A stretch of 11,215 nt of DNA from an uncultured Oscillospiraceae bacterium (GCA_900547305.1 URGH01000073.1:1-11215), one strand, 5' to 3'; counted from the stretch's first letter, positions 1-7,254 are shown. Numbers and translations are program-made. The notes: a model not told the origin generated them from the letters alone.

Positions 1-1
1 G

Positions 2-535
2 CTTACGGGCGCTTCGCGCGGAGTTTTTTCAAACGAGGCAGGGCTCGGCACCTCGGCAATGGCGCATTCCGCCGCCTCTCATACCGACGGCACCCGCCAA
101 AGCCTTTTCGGAATTTTCGAGGTGTTTGTGGATACGGTGGTAATCTGCACCCTTACCGCCCTTTCCATGCTTTGCTCGGGCGTGGGCATAGAATACGGAA
201 AGGGCGCGTCAACAGAGCTTGTAAGCTCTGCTTTCGCAACCCTTTACGGTAAATATTCGGTTATTCTGCTGGCTGTTATGATGTGCCTTTTCGGACTTTC
301 AAGCGTTATAGGCTGGGGGTATTACGGCATAGTTTCATGTAATTTCCTTTTCGGCAAAACAGGCAGACGGCTGTTTTTACTCCTATACCCGCTGTTCTGC
401 ATACCCGGCGCGCTTATGAATATTGACGCCGCATGGCGGCTCTCTGCCTTTTTCAACGGCATGCTGCTCTGCATAAACGTATTTGCGGTGCTGCTGCTAT
501 CGGAAAAGGTCATTATCCGGCTTAAAGACCTTTAA
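2..535 (+). CDS. Alanine/glycine:cation (AGCS) symporter, C-terminal part
   Basis: This is the C-terminal 177 residues of a secondary transporter whose start lies left of the window. The open frame runs from base 2, ahead of the first ATG at 59. The stretch just before and after that ATG, reading RGVFSNEAGLGTSAMAHSAA, matches the conserved AGCS family segment, so the ATG is internal. Several hydrophobic membrane helices follow (around VDTVVICTLTALSMLCSGV, YSVILLAVMMCLFGLSSVIG, LFLLLYPLFCIPGAL and FFNGMLLCINVFAVLLL). Family members import alanine, glycine or related small amino acids with Na+ or H+ at the cytoplasmic membrane; the exact substrate cannot be read here. The gene converges on the minus-strand small gene and overlaps its end by 39 bp. 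No terminator hairpin is visible after the stop codon. Confidence 0.9.
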   Translation, partial: LTGASRGVFSNEAGLGTSAMAHSAASHTDGTRQSLFGIFEVFVDTVVICTLTALSMLCSGVGIEYGKGASTELVSSAFATLYGKYSVILLAVMMCLFGLSSVIGWGYYGIVSCNFLFGKTGRRLFLLLYPLFCIPGALMNIDAAWRLSAFFNGMLLCINVFAVLLLSEKVIIRLKDL

Positions 536-715
536 GAGCGGCATATACTCTTCCCAGCGGTACTGCCGTATAGGCATAACCGGGTGACGTATATCGTCAA
601 AAACAAGCACCAGCGCCGGAGAAATATTATTGTAGCGATCGGTTATATACCACCCTTTAAGTTTGCCCTCATGTATAAGGCGCTTTGCCGCGGCATGATA
701 ATTAAAATAGCTCAT
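497..715 (-). CDS. Small unknown protein, 72 aa
   Basis: I do not recognise the family. The product is a soluble-looking protein rich in aromatic and charged residues (starting MSYFNYHAAAKRLIHEGKLK), with no signal peptide, membrane helix, cysteine pair or known motif. It has the composition of a folded protein: an amphipathic N-terminal helix, then alternating hydrophobic strands (SPALVLVFDDIRH). The ATG at 715 has only a distant GGGG as a possible ribosome site. It begins 30 bp after the Hpt gene stop on the same strand, so it may be the last gene of the phosphorelay operon, although a 7-bp hairpin lies between them. Its last 39 bp are antisense to the end of the symporter gene. It could be a spurious frame, but it is open across the non-coding gap and its residue make-up argues against that. 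Confidence 0.6.
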   Translation of the reverse strand: MSYFNYHAAAKRLIHEGKLKGWYITDRYNNISPALVLVFDDIRHPVMPIRQYRWEEYMPLLKVFKPDNDLFR

Positions 716-721
716 ACCGCT

Positions 722-746
722 ATTATGCCCCGTATTACCGCATAAT
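722..746. repeat. Short perfect inverted repeat between Hpt gene and small gene
   Basis: The arms ATTATGC (722-728) and GCATAAT (740-746) pair perfectly over 7 bp with an 11-nt loop. No T-run follows on either strand, so this is not a convincing intrinsic terminator. On the minus strand it lies at the Hpt stop codon and ahead of the small gene, where it could trim or attenuate the operon transcript. Confidence 0.4.
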
Positions 747-1090
747 TACAGCTTTTGCGCCGCTTTTAAAACAACGGCGTATTTTTCAGAGACATTCGGG
801 AAAAGCTCTTTTGCCAAGGCAATATCCCCGTTTCGCAGAACTTCGGTAATTGGCGTCGCCGCATTATAAAGAGCGGTAAAGCCGAGGTTTGCCGCTATGC
901 CCTTTAAGGTATGCGCCGCTCTGAAAGCGGTATCGGTATCGCCGTTTTTCAAAGCGTCTTTCAGCAAGTCAAAGTTTTCGTCTTCCTTAAATTTCAAAAC
1001 AAAGTGCAGAATAAAGTCCTCGTTGCCGAGTCTGTCGGCAACATCTTTATAGGACGAGCCTATTTCAGAGTAAAATTCCTTAATTCCCAT
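746..1090 (-). CDS. Hpt (histidine phosphotransfer) domain protein
   Basis: A stand-alone 114-residue Hpt protein. It is an all-helical cytoplasmic carrier that accepts a phosphoryl group from a receiver aspartate and passes it to another receiver. The signature AHTLKGIAANLG is at residues 59-70, with phospho-accepting His60, the following Lys-Gly and the helix-packing residues intact. The length fits a single Hpt domain with nothing else attached. The ATG at 1090 is preceded by AAAGGA at good spacing, and the gene overlaps the end of the hybrid kinase gene by 11 bp, so the two are translationally coupled. By context it should carry phosphate from the kinase's own receiver to the receiver of the GGDEF/HD-GYP protein encoded first in the operon. 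The partner assignment is inference; the domain call is firm. Confidence 0.93.
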   Translation of the reverse strand: MGIKEFYSEIGSSYKDVADRLGNEDFILHFVLKFKEDENFDLLKDALKNGDTDTAFRAAHTLKGIAANLGFTALYNAATPITEVLRNGDIALAKELFPNVSEKYAVVLKAAQKL

Positions 1091-3617
1091 TTTTATTCCT
1101 TTCCGCGCATTTTTCCGCTACGGTTTTTATAAGCTGTTTTTCATTTATCGGCTTAGGAAAATACCCGTTCATTCCCACCGCAAGACACTTTTCAATATCC
1201 TGAACAAACAAATTCGCGGTCATTGCAATAATCGGCACGGTCTTCGCGTCCGCCCTTTTAAGCGCGCGTATTTGTTCGGTAGCTTTAAGCCCGTCTGTTA
1301 CGGGCATGGTTATATCCATTAAAATCGCGTCAAATTCATTTTCAGCCGATGCCGCGAATATGTCGAGCGCTTCCCTGCCGTCAAACGCCGCCGCGGTTTC
1401 GGCGCCCGCGTCTCTTGCGAGATATTCGGCTATTTCCATATTTATGCGGTTATCCTCGGCAATCAAAATTTTAAGCCCTTTAATGCTGTAATTCCCGGTA
1501 TCGCCGCCGCTTTCGGACTCATGCGAATATTCAAACGGCAATATTATCTCAAATCGGGTGCCGCCCCCCTTTTCGCTCTGAACCGACAACGTGCCGCCGA
1601 GCTTTTCGGTGAGCATTTTAACTATTGCAAGCCCTAGCCCCAGTCCGCCGTAGGGGGATACCTCCTCATTGTTTTCCTGTGTAAACGGCTCGAACATTTT
1701 CTTTTGAAAATCGGGGCTTATGCCTATGCCGTTATCGCTGCAGATAAAATGAATTATCGCCCTGCCGCCGCTTTCTTCCTCAAAAAACGAAAAGTTCACC
1801 TCGCCGCCTTTATTGCTGTATTTCACGGCGTTTATAAGAATGTTTATAACTATTTGGTGAAAATAAAGCACGTTTCCGTAAAGGTGCTTGCCGCTCCCCG
1901 ATATTTGCGGCGGATAAAGCTTTACTCCCGCATTTTCCGCCCTCATATTTGCAATGGTATATACCTTTTCCGCCTCATCCTTCAAATCAAATGCAGTGTT
2001 TACTTCTGTCTTGCCGTCTGCTTCGCTTAGGTTGACCGTAAGAATATCATTAACCAATTCAAGCAGATATTCCGCCGCCACTCTCGCCTGATTGCGGCAG
2101 TAGTTTTGCTTTTCGGGGTTGCCTGCGTTACGGTCGGCAATTTCAATCATTCCGAGAACTGCGTTTATCGGCGTCCGTAAATCGTGGCTCATACGTCGCA
2201 AAAGGTTGGTTTTCGCCTCGTTCGCGCGTTTCTCGCTGCGCATTGCTTTCTCCAGCTGACGCTGATATTCAATTTCCAGCTTTTTCTGCTCGGTAATATT
2301 TTTTGTAACAAGTAAAAATGAGTCAAAATCGCCGTTTTTGCCGTTACGTTTGGGTATTATTATATCGTTAAGCCATTCGCCGTGTATATTCCGGTATTCC
2401 GTTTCAATATAGTCCTTGCCGTCAAGTCGCTGTTTCAGGGTTGAAAGCTCGGTAAATCTGCGGTATTCATCACGGTAAGGCTCGGCGGCGTAGTTTGTAA
2501 AATCGGTTTTTAAAACCTCATCAGCCGGGCGGTTTTCATCCACATCGGCAAAATCCGCCTCGCGCAGTAAAAATTTGAAACGGTTATTCTTTATATCCAC
2601 AAAAACATTAAAAAGAAACATTCGGCTTACGGTACGGATTATTTCGTATTGCTCGTTTATTTCACGCGTGTGCAGATATTTCGACCTTTGATGAAAGGCT
2701 ATGACAAAGAATATTATTACAAAATAAACGCACAGCGCCAATATAATAACATTAAAACAATCCGAAAACACATCTGCGGTGCGGTAGTATATATAAATTC
2801 CGTATTCCTTATAAACCGCCCTGCCGCCGTAATACTCGTCTTCCCCATCGGAAATTTTAACAAGTTTTCCCGTTTTCGCCTTGTCGTCCATTACTCCGAG
2901 CGCCTTAACGCCGCTTTTTGCTCCCGCAATATCACTGCGGTTTGAGGAAATTATTCTGTCGCCCTCGGTTATTACAACCGTACCGTTAAGCACGGTCGCG
3001 TCGCCTGCAAGCAGCCGCCGAGCCGAAGAATAATAGTTCTGCATGCTTACCCCGTTTTGCAAACGGAAGCATAACACAACGCCATTTTTATCGTGTCTCG
3101 CCGCTGCGGCAACATCGTAAATGCCGCCGTTTATATAAATACGCTCGGAATAAATTTTAACGGGATATTCCGCTATCTGCTTTACCGCGTCATGCGGAAT
3201 ATGCTCTGTAAGCTCCTTTGCGCCTATACCCGAAAATGTGTATTCGGTTTCCGTGTTTAAATTTTCATCCGTTAAAATCACGGTGCTGAGCCTTTGCGTA
3301 GCGGTATATTCCTTAATCCATTCATACTGTGTGTTATCGGGCAGTATTTCCAGCGTTCTGCCTATGTTATCCGCCTGTTCGGTAATTCTGAAAAGACTTT
3401 TAGCCGTATCGTTTTCAAGGAAATTATCGTATTCTCTGCATTGGTTTTTTAAGTACTTTACAGTGACCCCATATGTCTTCCGGGCTTTTATAAGGCACAT
3501 TTGCCTGCCTATCAAAAGACCTATGAGCAGCACAATAACGCCTATTGCCGCTATCATGCCGTAAAACAGTGTTTCCGACGGCTGTATTTTGCCGATTAAC
3601 GGTTTTTTCCTCTTCAC
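1080..3617 (-). CDS. Membrane hybrid sensor histidine kinase
   Basis: A hybrid kinase of about 845 residues. Order: short basic N-terminus, TM1 (about 17-37), a roughly 245-residue extracytoplasmic region of Cache-like size, TM2 (about 288-310), a PAS-like region (about 330-440), a coiled linker, HisKA with phospho-His at about 478 (MSHDLRTPINAVLGM), an ATPase domain (N-box NILINAVKYS, DNGIGI, FEPF, GLGLGL) and a C-terminal receiver (acidic pair EDN, phospho-Asp at about 768 in LMDITMP, then MTAN and PKP). All catalytic positions look intact. It should autophosphorylate, pass phosphate to its receiver and then to the adjacent Hpt protein. The frame is open to GTG 3626, which overlaps the lipoprotein stop codon, but AGGGGAG at 3626-3632 sits on top of that codon and is spaced 8 nt from GTG 3617, so 3617 is preferred. 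No ligand can be named. Confidence 0.93.
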   Translation of the reverse strand: MKRKKPLIGKIQPSETLFYGMIAAIGVIVLLIGLLIGRQMCLIKARKTYGVTVKYLKNQCREYDNFLENDTAKSLFRITEQADNIGRTLEILPDNTQYEWIKEYTATQRLSTVILTDENLNTETEYTFSGIGAKELTEHIPHDAVKQIAEYPVKIYSERIYINGGIYDVAAAARHDKNGVVLCFRLQNGVSMQNYYSSARRLLAGDATVLNGTVVITEGDRIISSNRSDIAGAKSGVKALGVMDDKAKTGKLVKISDGEDEYYGGRAVYKEYGIYIYYRTADVFSDCFNVIILALCVYFVIIFFVIAFHQRSKYLHTREINEQYEIIRTVSRMFLFNVFVDIKNNRFKFLLREADFADVDENRPADEVLKTDFTNYAAEPYRDEYRRFTELSTLKQRLDGKDYIETEYRNIHGEWLNDIIIPKRNGKNGDFDSFLLVTKNITEQKKLEIEYQRQLEKAMRSEKRANEAKTNLLRRMSHDLRTPINAVLGMIEIADRNAGNPEKQNYCRNQARVAAEYLLELVNDILTVNLSEADGKTEVNTAFDLKDEAEKVYTIANMRAENAGVKLYPPQISGSGKHLYGNVLYFHQIVINILINAVKYSNKGGEVNFSFFEEESGGRAIIHFICSDNGIGISPDFQKKMFEPFTQENNEEVSPYGGLGLGLAIVKMLTEKLGGTLSVQSEKGGGTRFEIILPFEYSHESESGGDTGNYSIKGLKILIAEDNRINMEIAEYLARDAGAETAAAFDGREALDIFAASAENEFDAILMDITMPVTDGLKATEQIRALKRADAKTVPIIAMTANLFVQDIEKCLAVGMNGYFPKPINEKQLIKTVAEKCAERNKNGN

Positions 3618-3622
3618 AACCG

Positions 3623-4420
3623 TCACTCCCCTGTCAGTCCCGAGTTGCCAAGCCCGTAAGGCGATATTATTTTTTCAATGGTGCCGTCCGCTCCCATTTC
3701 TTTAAGGACTTTTGTAAGCTCGGCTTTAATCGGGCTTGCGCTTTCCCTATAAAACGCCACTCCCAAATCTGCCTGCAAAAGAGGCTCTTCCAAAACTCTG
3801 TATTCACCGCCCGAGTTTTTAATAAGCTCCCTGTATGCGGCTTCATGCCCCGCACATGCGTCAACATAGCCCTTTCTGAGCGCCGCGAACACGGTATCAA
3901 CAGAGGGCAGACTGTAAACGTTTTCAAGCCCGCTTATCTGCGGCAATTTGTTATTCAAAAAAAGCTCCTCCGGCTTTGAGCCGTTTTGCACCGCTATTCT
4001 TTTGCCGCTCAAATCGCTGAGGCGGTAAATATCCGAATCGGCGCGTACAACCGCCACCTGCCGGCTTTTAAGGTAGGGCCCCGCCCATGAGTAAAGCTCT
4101 TCCCTACCGTTTATTGTAAAACTGCCCCACAGGCAATCTACCGCGCCGTTTTCAAGATATACGTCTTTATTTTGCCAAGCTATTTTTTTGAAAACGGGCT
4201 GAATATTCATTCGCCCGCACGCCTCGTGCGCAATTTCAACATCTATGCCGGTAAAATCGCCGTTATCGTCAATGTAAAAATAGGGCGCGTAAATATCGCT
4301 GCCTATAACAAGCCGTTTTTCAGCCCGATTATTGCTCCGCGTCTCCTTTTCAGAGCACCCCGCAAAGCAGCAAAGCATAGCCGCGGCAAGCAAAAATGCA
4401 ATAATTCCGCGCCGGTTCAT
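3623..4420 (-). CDS. Solute-binding lipoprotein (SBP family 3)
   Basis: A 265-residue extracytoplasmic binding protein of the polar amino acid-binding family. The first 22 residues form a lipoprotein signal (MNRR, hydrophobic core, lipobox FAGC with lipidated Cys22). The mature part (about 34-258) has the two-lobe SBP_bac_3 pattern: LVIGSDIYAPYFYIDDNGDFTGIDVEI at the start of lobe 1, the GAVDCLWGSFTINGREE region, LSGKRIAVQNGS entering lobe 2, and an ALRKGYVDAC hinge return. Length is normal for the family. No ABC permease or ATPase gene is adjacent. Instead the gene overlaps the upstream c-di-GMP gene by 4 bp (ATGA) and ends a few bases from the kinase start, so it probably presents a bound ligand to the kinase's outer domain and does not feed a transporter. 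The ligand, possibly an amino acid or other small polar molecule, is unknown. Confidence 0.92.
   Translation of the reverse strand: MNRRGIIAFLLAAAMLCCFAGCSEKETRSNNRAEKRLVIGSDIYAPYFYIDDNGDFTGIDVEIAHEACGRMNIQPVFKKIAWQNKDVYLENGAVDCLWGSFTINGREELYSWAGPYLKSRQVAVVRADSDIYRLSDLSGKRIAVQNGSKPEELFLNNKLPQISGLENVYSLPSVDTVFAALRKGYVDACAGHEAAYRELIKNSGGEYRVLEEPLLQADLGVAFYRESASPIKAELTKVLKEMGADGTIEKIISPYGLGNSGLTGE
3626..3632 (-). promoter_or_regulatory. Shine-Dalgarno site deciding the kinase start
   Basis: AGGGGAG on the minus strand is 8 nt upstream of GTG 3617 but touches GTG 3626, so it favours 3617 as the start. It lies inside the last codons of the lipoprotein gene, consistent with coupled translation. 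Confidence 0.6.
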
Positions 4421-6768
4421 TGTTTGTTTTCCCCGTCTTCACGCTTTACGTAAACATCGTTTATAAGTTTATCACTTATATTGCAAAGACACTCTGTAAG
4501 CAGCGGGTTAAAGCTGCCGCACTCGCCCGCAAGTATCATTGAAAGCGCCGTCTCGCCCGAATACGGTTCTTTATACACCCGGCGGCTTACAAGCGCGTCG
4601 TACACGTCCGCAAGCGACACCACCTGCGCCGCAATGGGTATCTCGTCGCCTTTAAGCCCGTCGGGGTAGCCGCTGCCGTCGTACCGCTCGTGGTGCCAGC
4701 GGCATATCTGCGCGGCTGTTTCAAGCATCGGTTCGTTCTTTATAGAATCGCCCGCGCCGTTCAGCAGTATTTCCTCGCCTATAACGGTATGTTGTTTTAC
4801 AATTTCTCTTTCCTCGGGTGTCAGCTTACCGGGCTTGTTAAGTATAGCGCTGTCAATTTCTATTTTGCCCACGTCGTGCAAAGCCGCCGCCTTGGAAATT
4901 ATATCGCAATCCCGCCAGGAAAGACCGTATTTATCGGTTTTGAGTATCAGCCTTTCAAGCAGCAATTCGGTTATTTTGCGTATGTTCCGTATATGCTGTG
5001 CGCTTTCGCCGTTTTTTCTGCCGAGCAAGCCGCTTAAAACGTCCGTCATTATATGCTCGTTGTTAATGCTTTCGCCGTGCTGTCTTGCTATAACCGAAGT
5101 CAGCCGCTGCTGCTTTGAATACAGCCTTACGGCATTATGTATCCGCTGCATAACCACCTTTGAGTCAAACGGGCGGCTTATATAATCGGTAACGCCCAAG
5201 TCAAACGCACGGCGGATATTACCGTCGGACATGTCAACGCTTATCATAATAACGGGAATATCGTCAGTATAGTGCAGGCGCTTCATTTCCGAGAGCACTT
5301 CCAGCCCGTCCATTTCGGGCATAATTATATCAAGCAGCACAAGCGATATACCAGTACCGTACTCCTTTAGCTTTTCTAGGCATTCCTTGCCGTTTTCAGC
5401 CTCCAAAGCCTCAAATTCATCGCCTATCATTTTTGAAAGCATTTCGCGGTTGTGAAACGAATCGTCAACTATCAGTATCTGCTGCTTTACGTCGACTTCA
5501 ACGTTATTATCGCGGCGCAAATAAAAATCCCGTTCGGTAATATATGCGTTTTTCTTTGATTTTGCGCGGTACATAAGCCTGTCGGCACGGTAAACCGCGT
5601 CCTGCATTACCTCGTTTTTGGAAACAACCCCGCCCATGCTCAGCGTTATCGGAAAGTCGCCGCAAGAATCGGCAGTACTCTCTTTTAATCGTTTCTGTAT
5701 TCTTTCGAGTGTATTTTCAAGATTTTCCGCCGTTGCTCCCGGCATTATCAGCAAAAATTCATCGCCGCCGAAACGTACCAGAAAATTTACTCCCACAGTT
5801 TCCTTTCGAATTTCAGCCGAGACCCTTGCCAAAACCGCATCGCCCGCAGCGTGCCCGCGGGTATCGTTGCATAATTTGAAATTATCAATATCCAAAACGG
5901 CAACGCCGCCCGAAAAAGCATTCAGTTTTAAATTCGTTTCATAATAATTACGGTTGTAAGCGCCGGTGAGGCTGTCCTTGTAATTTTCCTTTTTAATCTC
6001 GCTTACAAGGTATTCGTACCGACTCACAATCTCGCCTATATTAAGAGTGGTAAAGGTTATGAATTTGCGCGCCTTATCGGCATATGAAAAGGTGATTTTT
6101 TTGCAGCCTTTCCGATTTTCCGAAACTGTATTTATGTATATAATATACTCCTCGGCGTTTTCAAGCTTTTTAACGGCGTAATCCAGTGCAAGAGACGCCT
6201 TGGTATGCTCCTTTTCTTCCTCGGAAACATATTTTTCCACAAACATGCTCATAAGCGTATTATAATTGTAGTCGGTTATCGGTATGTTTTCCGTATTCCT
6301 TGCATGTATCACAACGCATGTACCGGTTTCAAGACTGATGCTTATAATATTGTCAAACGACTCCCTGACCGAATTATAAAGCGAACGCTCCTTAAATTCG
6401 TCGCACATATCTTTGCCGGATATAATAAGACTTTCTTCCCCGTTTTTCTCTATGCGTATTCTGTACCATTTAAGCGGGGCGGAGGGTAGCAAAAACTGCA
6501 GTTCCAGCTCTTCGCCTTCCTTTCCGTCGGTAAAAAAGCCTTTAAGATATTCCTCATTCAAATATTTTTTCCATATACGGTCGTTTATGCCTATTCCGAA
6601 TTCATCCCTGAATATTCCTATCAATTCCGAAACAGTATAAGCCTTATCCGTATATTCCCGCGCCACCGTATCGTAATAAATGAAAATTTTTCCGTTTCTG
6701 CGGTCATACTTCCATATCATATCGCAGTAGTGCTTTAAGCATGTAATAAGCATATTCCGCTTTGTCAA
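4417..6768 (-). CDS. GGDEF-REC-HD-GYP cyclic-di-GMP turnover protein
   Basis: A 783-residue soluble protein with no membrane helix. Residues about 10-250 look like two divergent PAS-type modules. GGDEF follows (about 262-412): DSLTGAYNRNYY, metal Asp in VLDIDNFK and intact RFGGDEF (334-338), so diguanylate cyclase activity is expected. The inhibitory RxxD site upstream is replaced by VGVN. Next comes a receiver (about 430-550) with acidic pair 435-436, phospho-Asp480 in LVLLDIIMP and SRPF where KPF is usual. Then HD-GYP (about 580-770) with LHDVGKI (630-636) and HHERYDGSGYP (692-702), the residues of an active c-di-GMP phosphodiesterase. The TTG at 6768 has AGGTGA 6 nt upstream; the next ATG (6753) is too far away. 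It is first in the operon and overlaps the lipoprotein start by 4 bp. Phosphorylation of the receiver probably shifts the balance between synthesis and breakdown. Confidence 0.95.
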   Translation of the reverse strand: MTKRNMLITCLKHYCDMIWKYDRRNGKIFIYYDTVAREYTDKAYTVSELIGIFRDEFGIGINDRIWKKYLNEEYLKGFFTDGKEGEELELQFLLPSAPLKWYRIRIEKNGEESLIISGKDMCDEFKERSLYNSVRESFDNIISISLETGTCVVIHARNTENIPITDYNYNTLMSMFVEKYVSEEEKEHTKASLALDYAVKKLENAEEYIIYINTVSENRKGCKKITFSYADKARKFITFTTLNIGEIVSRYEYLVSEIKKENYKDSLTGAYNRNYYETNLKLNAFSGGVAVLDIDNFKLCNDTRGHAAGDAVLARVSAEIRKETVGVNFLVRFGGDEFLLIMPGATAENLENTLERIQKRLKESTADSCGDFPITLSMGGVVSKNEVMQDAVYRADRLMYRAKSKKNAYITERDFYLRRDNNVEVDVKQQILIVDDSFHNREMLSKMIGDEFEALEAENGKECLEKLKEYGTGISLVLLDIIMPEMDGLEVLSEMKRLHYTDDIPVIMISVDMSDGNIRRAFDLGVTDYISRPFDSKVVMQRIHNAVRLYSKQQRLTSVIARQHGESINNEHIMTDVLSGLLGRKNGESAQHIRNIRKITELLLERLILKTDKYGLSWRDCDIISKAAALHDVGKIEIDSAILNKPGKLTPEEREIVKQHTVIGEEILLNGAGDSIKNEPMLETAAQICRWHHERYDGSGYPDGLKGDEIPIAAQVVSLADVYDALVSRRVYKEPYSGETALSMILAGECGSFNPLLTECLCNISDKLINDVYVKREDGENKQ

Positions 6769-6774
6769 AACAGG

Positions 6775-6780
6775 TCACCT
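6775..6780 (-). promoter_or_regulatory. Shine-Dalgarno site for the TTG start at 6768
   Basis: AGGTGA, within the longer AGAAGGTGA on the minus strand, is 6 nt upstream of TTG 6768. No ATG or GTG in frame lies at a usable distance, so this site decides the uncommon TTG start. Confidence 0.7.
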
Positions 6781-6809
6781 TCTGTATTTGCTTATGAATT
6801 ACGGTATAT

Positions 6810-6838
6810 ATTATAGCACACACTGTTTATTTTTTCAA
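6810..6838 (-). promoter_or_regulatory. Sigma-A-type promoter of the phosphorelay operon
   Basis: On the minus strand, TTGAAA (6833-6838) and a perfect TATAAT (6810-6815) are separated by exactly 17 nt, and a TGC precedes the -10 box (extended -10). Transcription should start near 6803, leaving about 35 nt of leader before TTG 6768. That leaves little room for a riboswitch, so control of this operon is more likely protein-based or constitutive. Confidence 0.8.
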
Positions 6839-6913
6839 ATATAAGAAAATACGGTTTTTTTACAAAATTTTACTGTTTTACAAATTCAGTTAGACAATAC
6901 AAAAAAATAAATA

Positions 6914-6941
6914 TTGACTTTCACCGAATTTATGATATAAT
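6914..6941 (+). promoter_or_regulatory. Sigma-A-type promoter reading into the tRNA-Leu region
   Basis: TTGACT (6914-6919) and TATAAT (6936-6941) are spaced 16 nt apart with a TGA just before the -10 box. Transcription should begin near 6948, right before the first copy of the 54-nt leader repeat. It diverges from the operon promoter across about 75 bp of AT-rich DNA and is the best candidate driver for the tRNA-Leu that starts at 7429. Confidence 0.7.
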
Positions 6942-6954
6942 AATCAAGCGGGTT

Positions 6955-7008
6955 AAGCGAAATGCTCCGCCTCGGATGTCCTCGCCGTGTGAAATTTAGA
7001 GGACGAAA
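6955..7008 (+). repeat. 54-nt leader repeat, copy 1
   Basis: This stretch matches 7366-7419 at 51 of 54 positions (differences at 6984, 6991 and 7005). It can fold into a 6-bp hairpin, GTCCTC (6978-6983) with GAGGAC (6999-7004), and a small TCCG/CGGA hairpin before it. All three differences fall outside the stems. It begins about 13 nt after the -10 box, so it should form the 5' end of the transcript. Copy 2 sits directly in front of the intact tRNA-Leu, so the repeat is probably part of an ancestral tRNA leader that was duplicated. Confidence 0.75.
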
Positions 7009-7012
7009 TATA

Positions 7013-7091
7013 AAATTGAAAATTTAAAACGGAAAATTGAAAGTCGGTGTTTTATCGGCATCTTTAATTTTAAATTTTTCATTTTCAATTT
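7013..7091. repeat. AT-rich imperfect inverted repeat inserted before a tRNA remnant
   Basis: The arms at about 7013-7043 and 7062-7091 are near reverse complements; the outermost 11 nt (AAATTGAAAAT against its complement) match exactly. The block separates leader copy 1 from its tRNA remnant, while in copy 2 the same junction is only about 9 nt. It therefore looks like a small palindromic insertion of the kind scattered between genes in clostridial genomes. Confidence 0.5.
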
Positions 7092-7120
7092 AATATTTGC
7101 GGATATGGCGGAATAGGCAG
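7087..7120 (+). repeat. 34-bp direct repeat, left copy, with truncated tRNA-Leu 5' end
   Basis: This segment is identical to 7255-7288. It holds the pre-tRNA TTAATAT stretch and the first 22 nt of a tRNA-Leu (GCGGATA acceptor strand from 7099, then the start of the D arm). After 7120 the tRNA match stops and an unrelated GC-rich block begins. Confidence 0.7.
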
Positions 7121-7254
7121 TTTGCCCGTGAGCGCTGCCTGCGGCAGATACAGCGAGCAAGGCAAAGGCGCAGCGGTCGGAATTTTTTCGGCGCTCCAAG
7201 CCGTAAAAAATTACGTCAACCGCAAGAGTCACGCGGGCGCGGCTGCCCGATAAA
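7121..7254. mobile_element. 134-bp GC-rich palindromic insertion in a tRNA remnant
   Basis: This block interrupts a tRNA-Leu-like sequence and is flanked by a perfect 34-bp direct repeat. It contains an imperfect hairpin centred near 7194 (CGGAATTTTTTCGGC against GCCGTAAAAAATTACG) and GC-rich outer arms that partly pair (GGCAGTTTGCCCG with CGGGCGCGGCTGCC). It has no convincing gene. It resembles a small non-autonomous palindromic element or dispersed intergenic repeat; the mobile origin is inference from the flanking duplication. Confidence 0.45.

Noticed and set aside
6769..6810. Cyclic-di-GMP riboswitch ahead of the GGDEF/HD-GYP gene
   Set aside because: The predicted leader is only about 35 nt, far too short for either known c-di-GMP riboswitch class, and no conserved motif is present.
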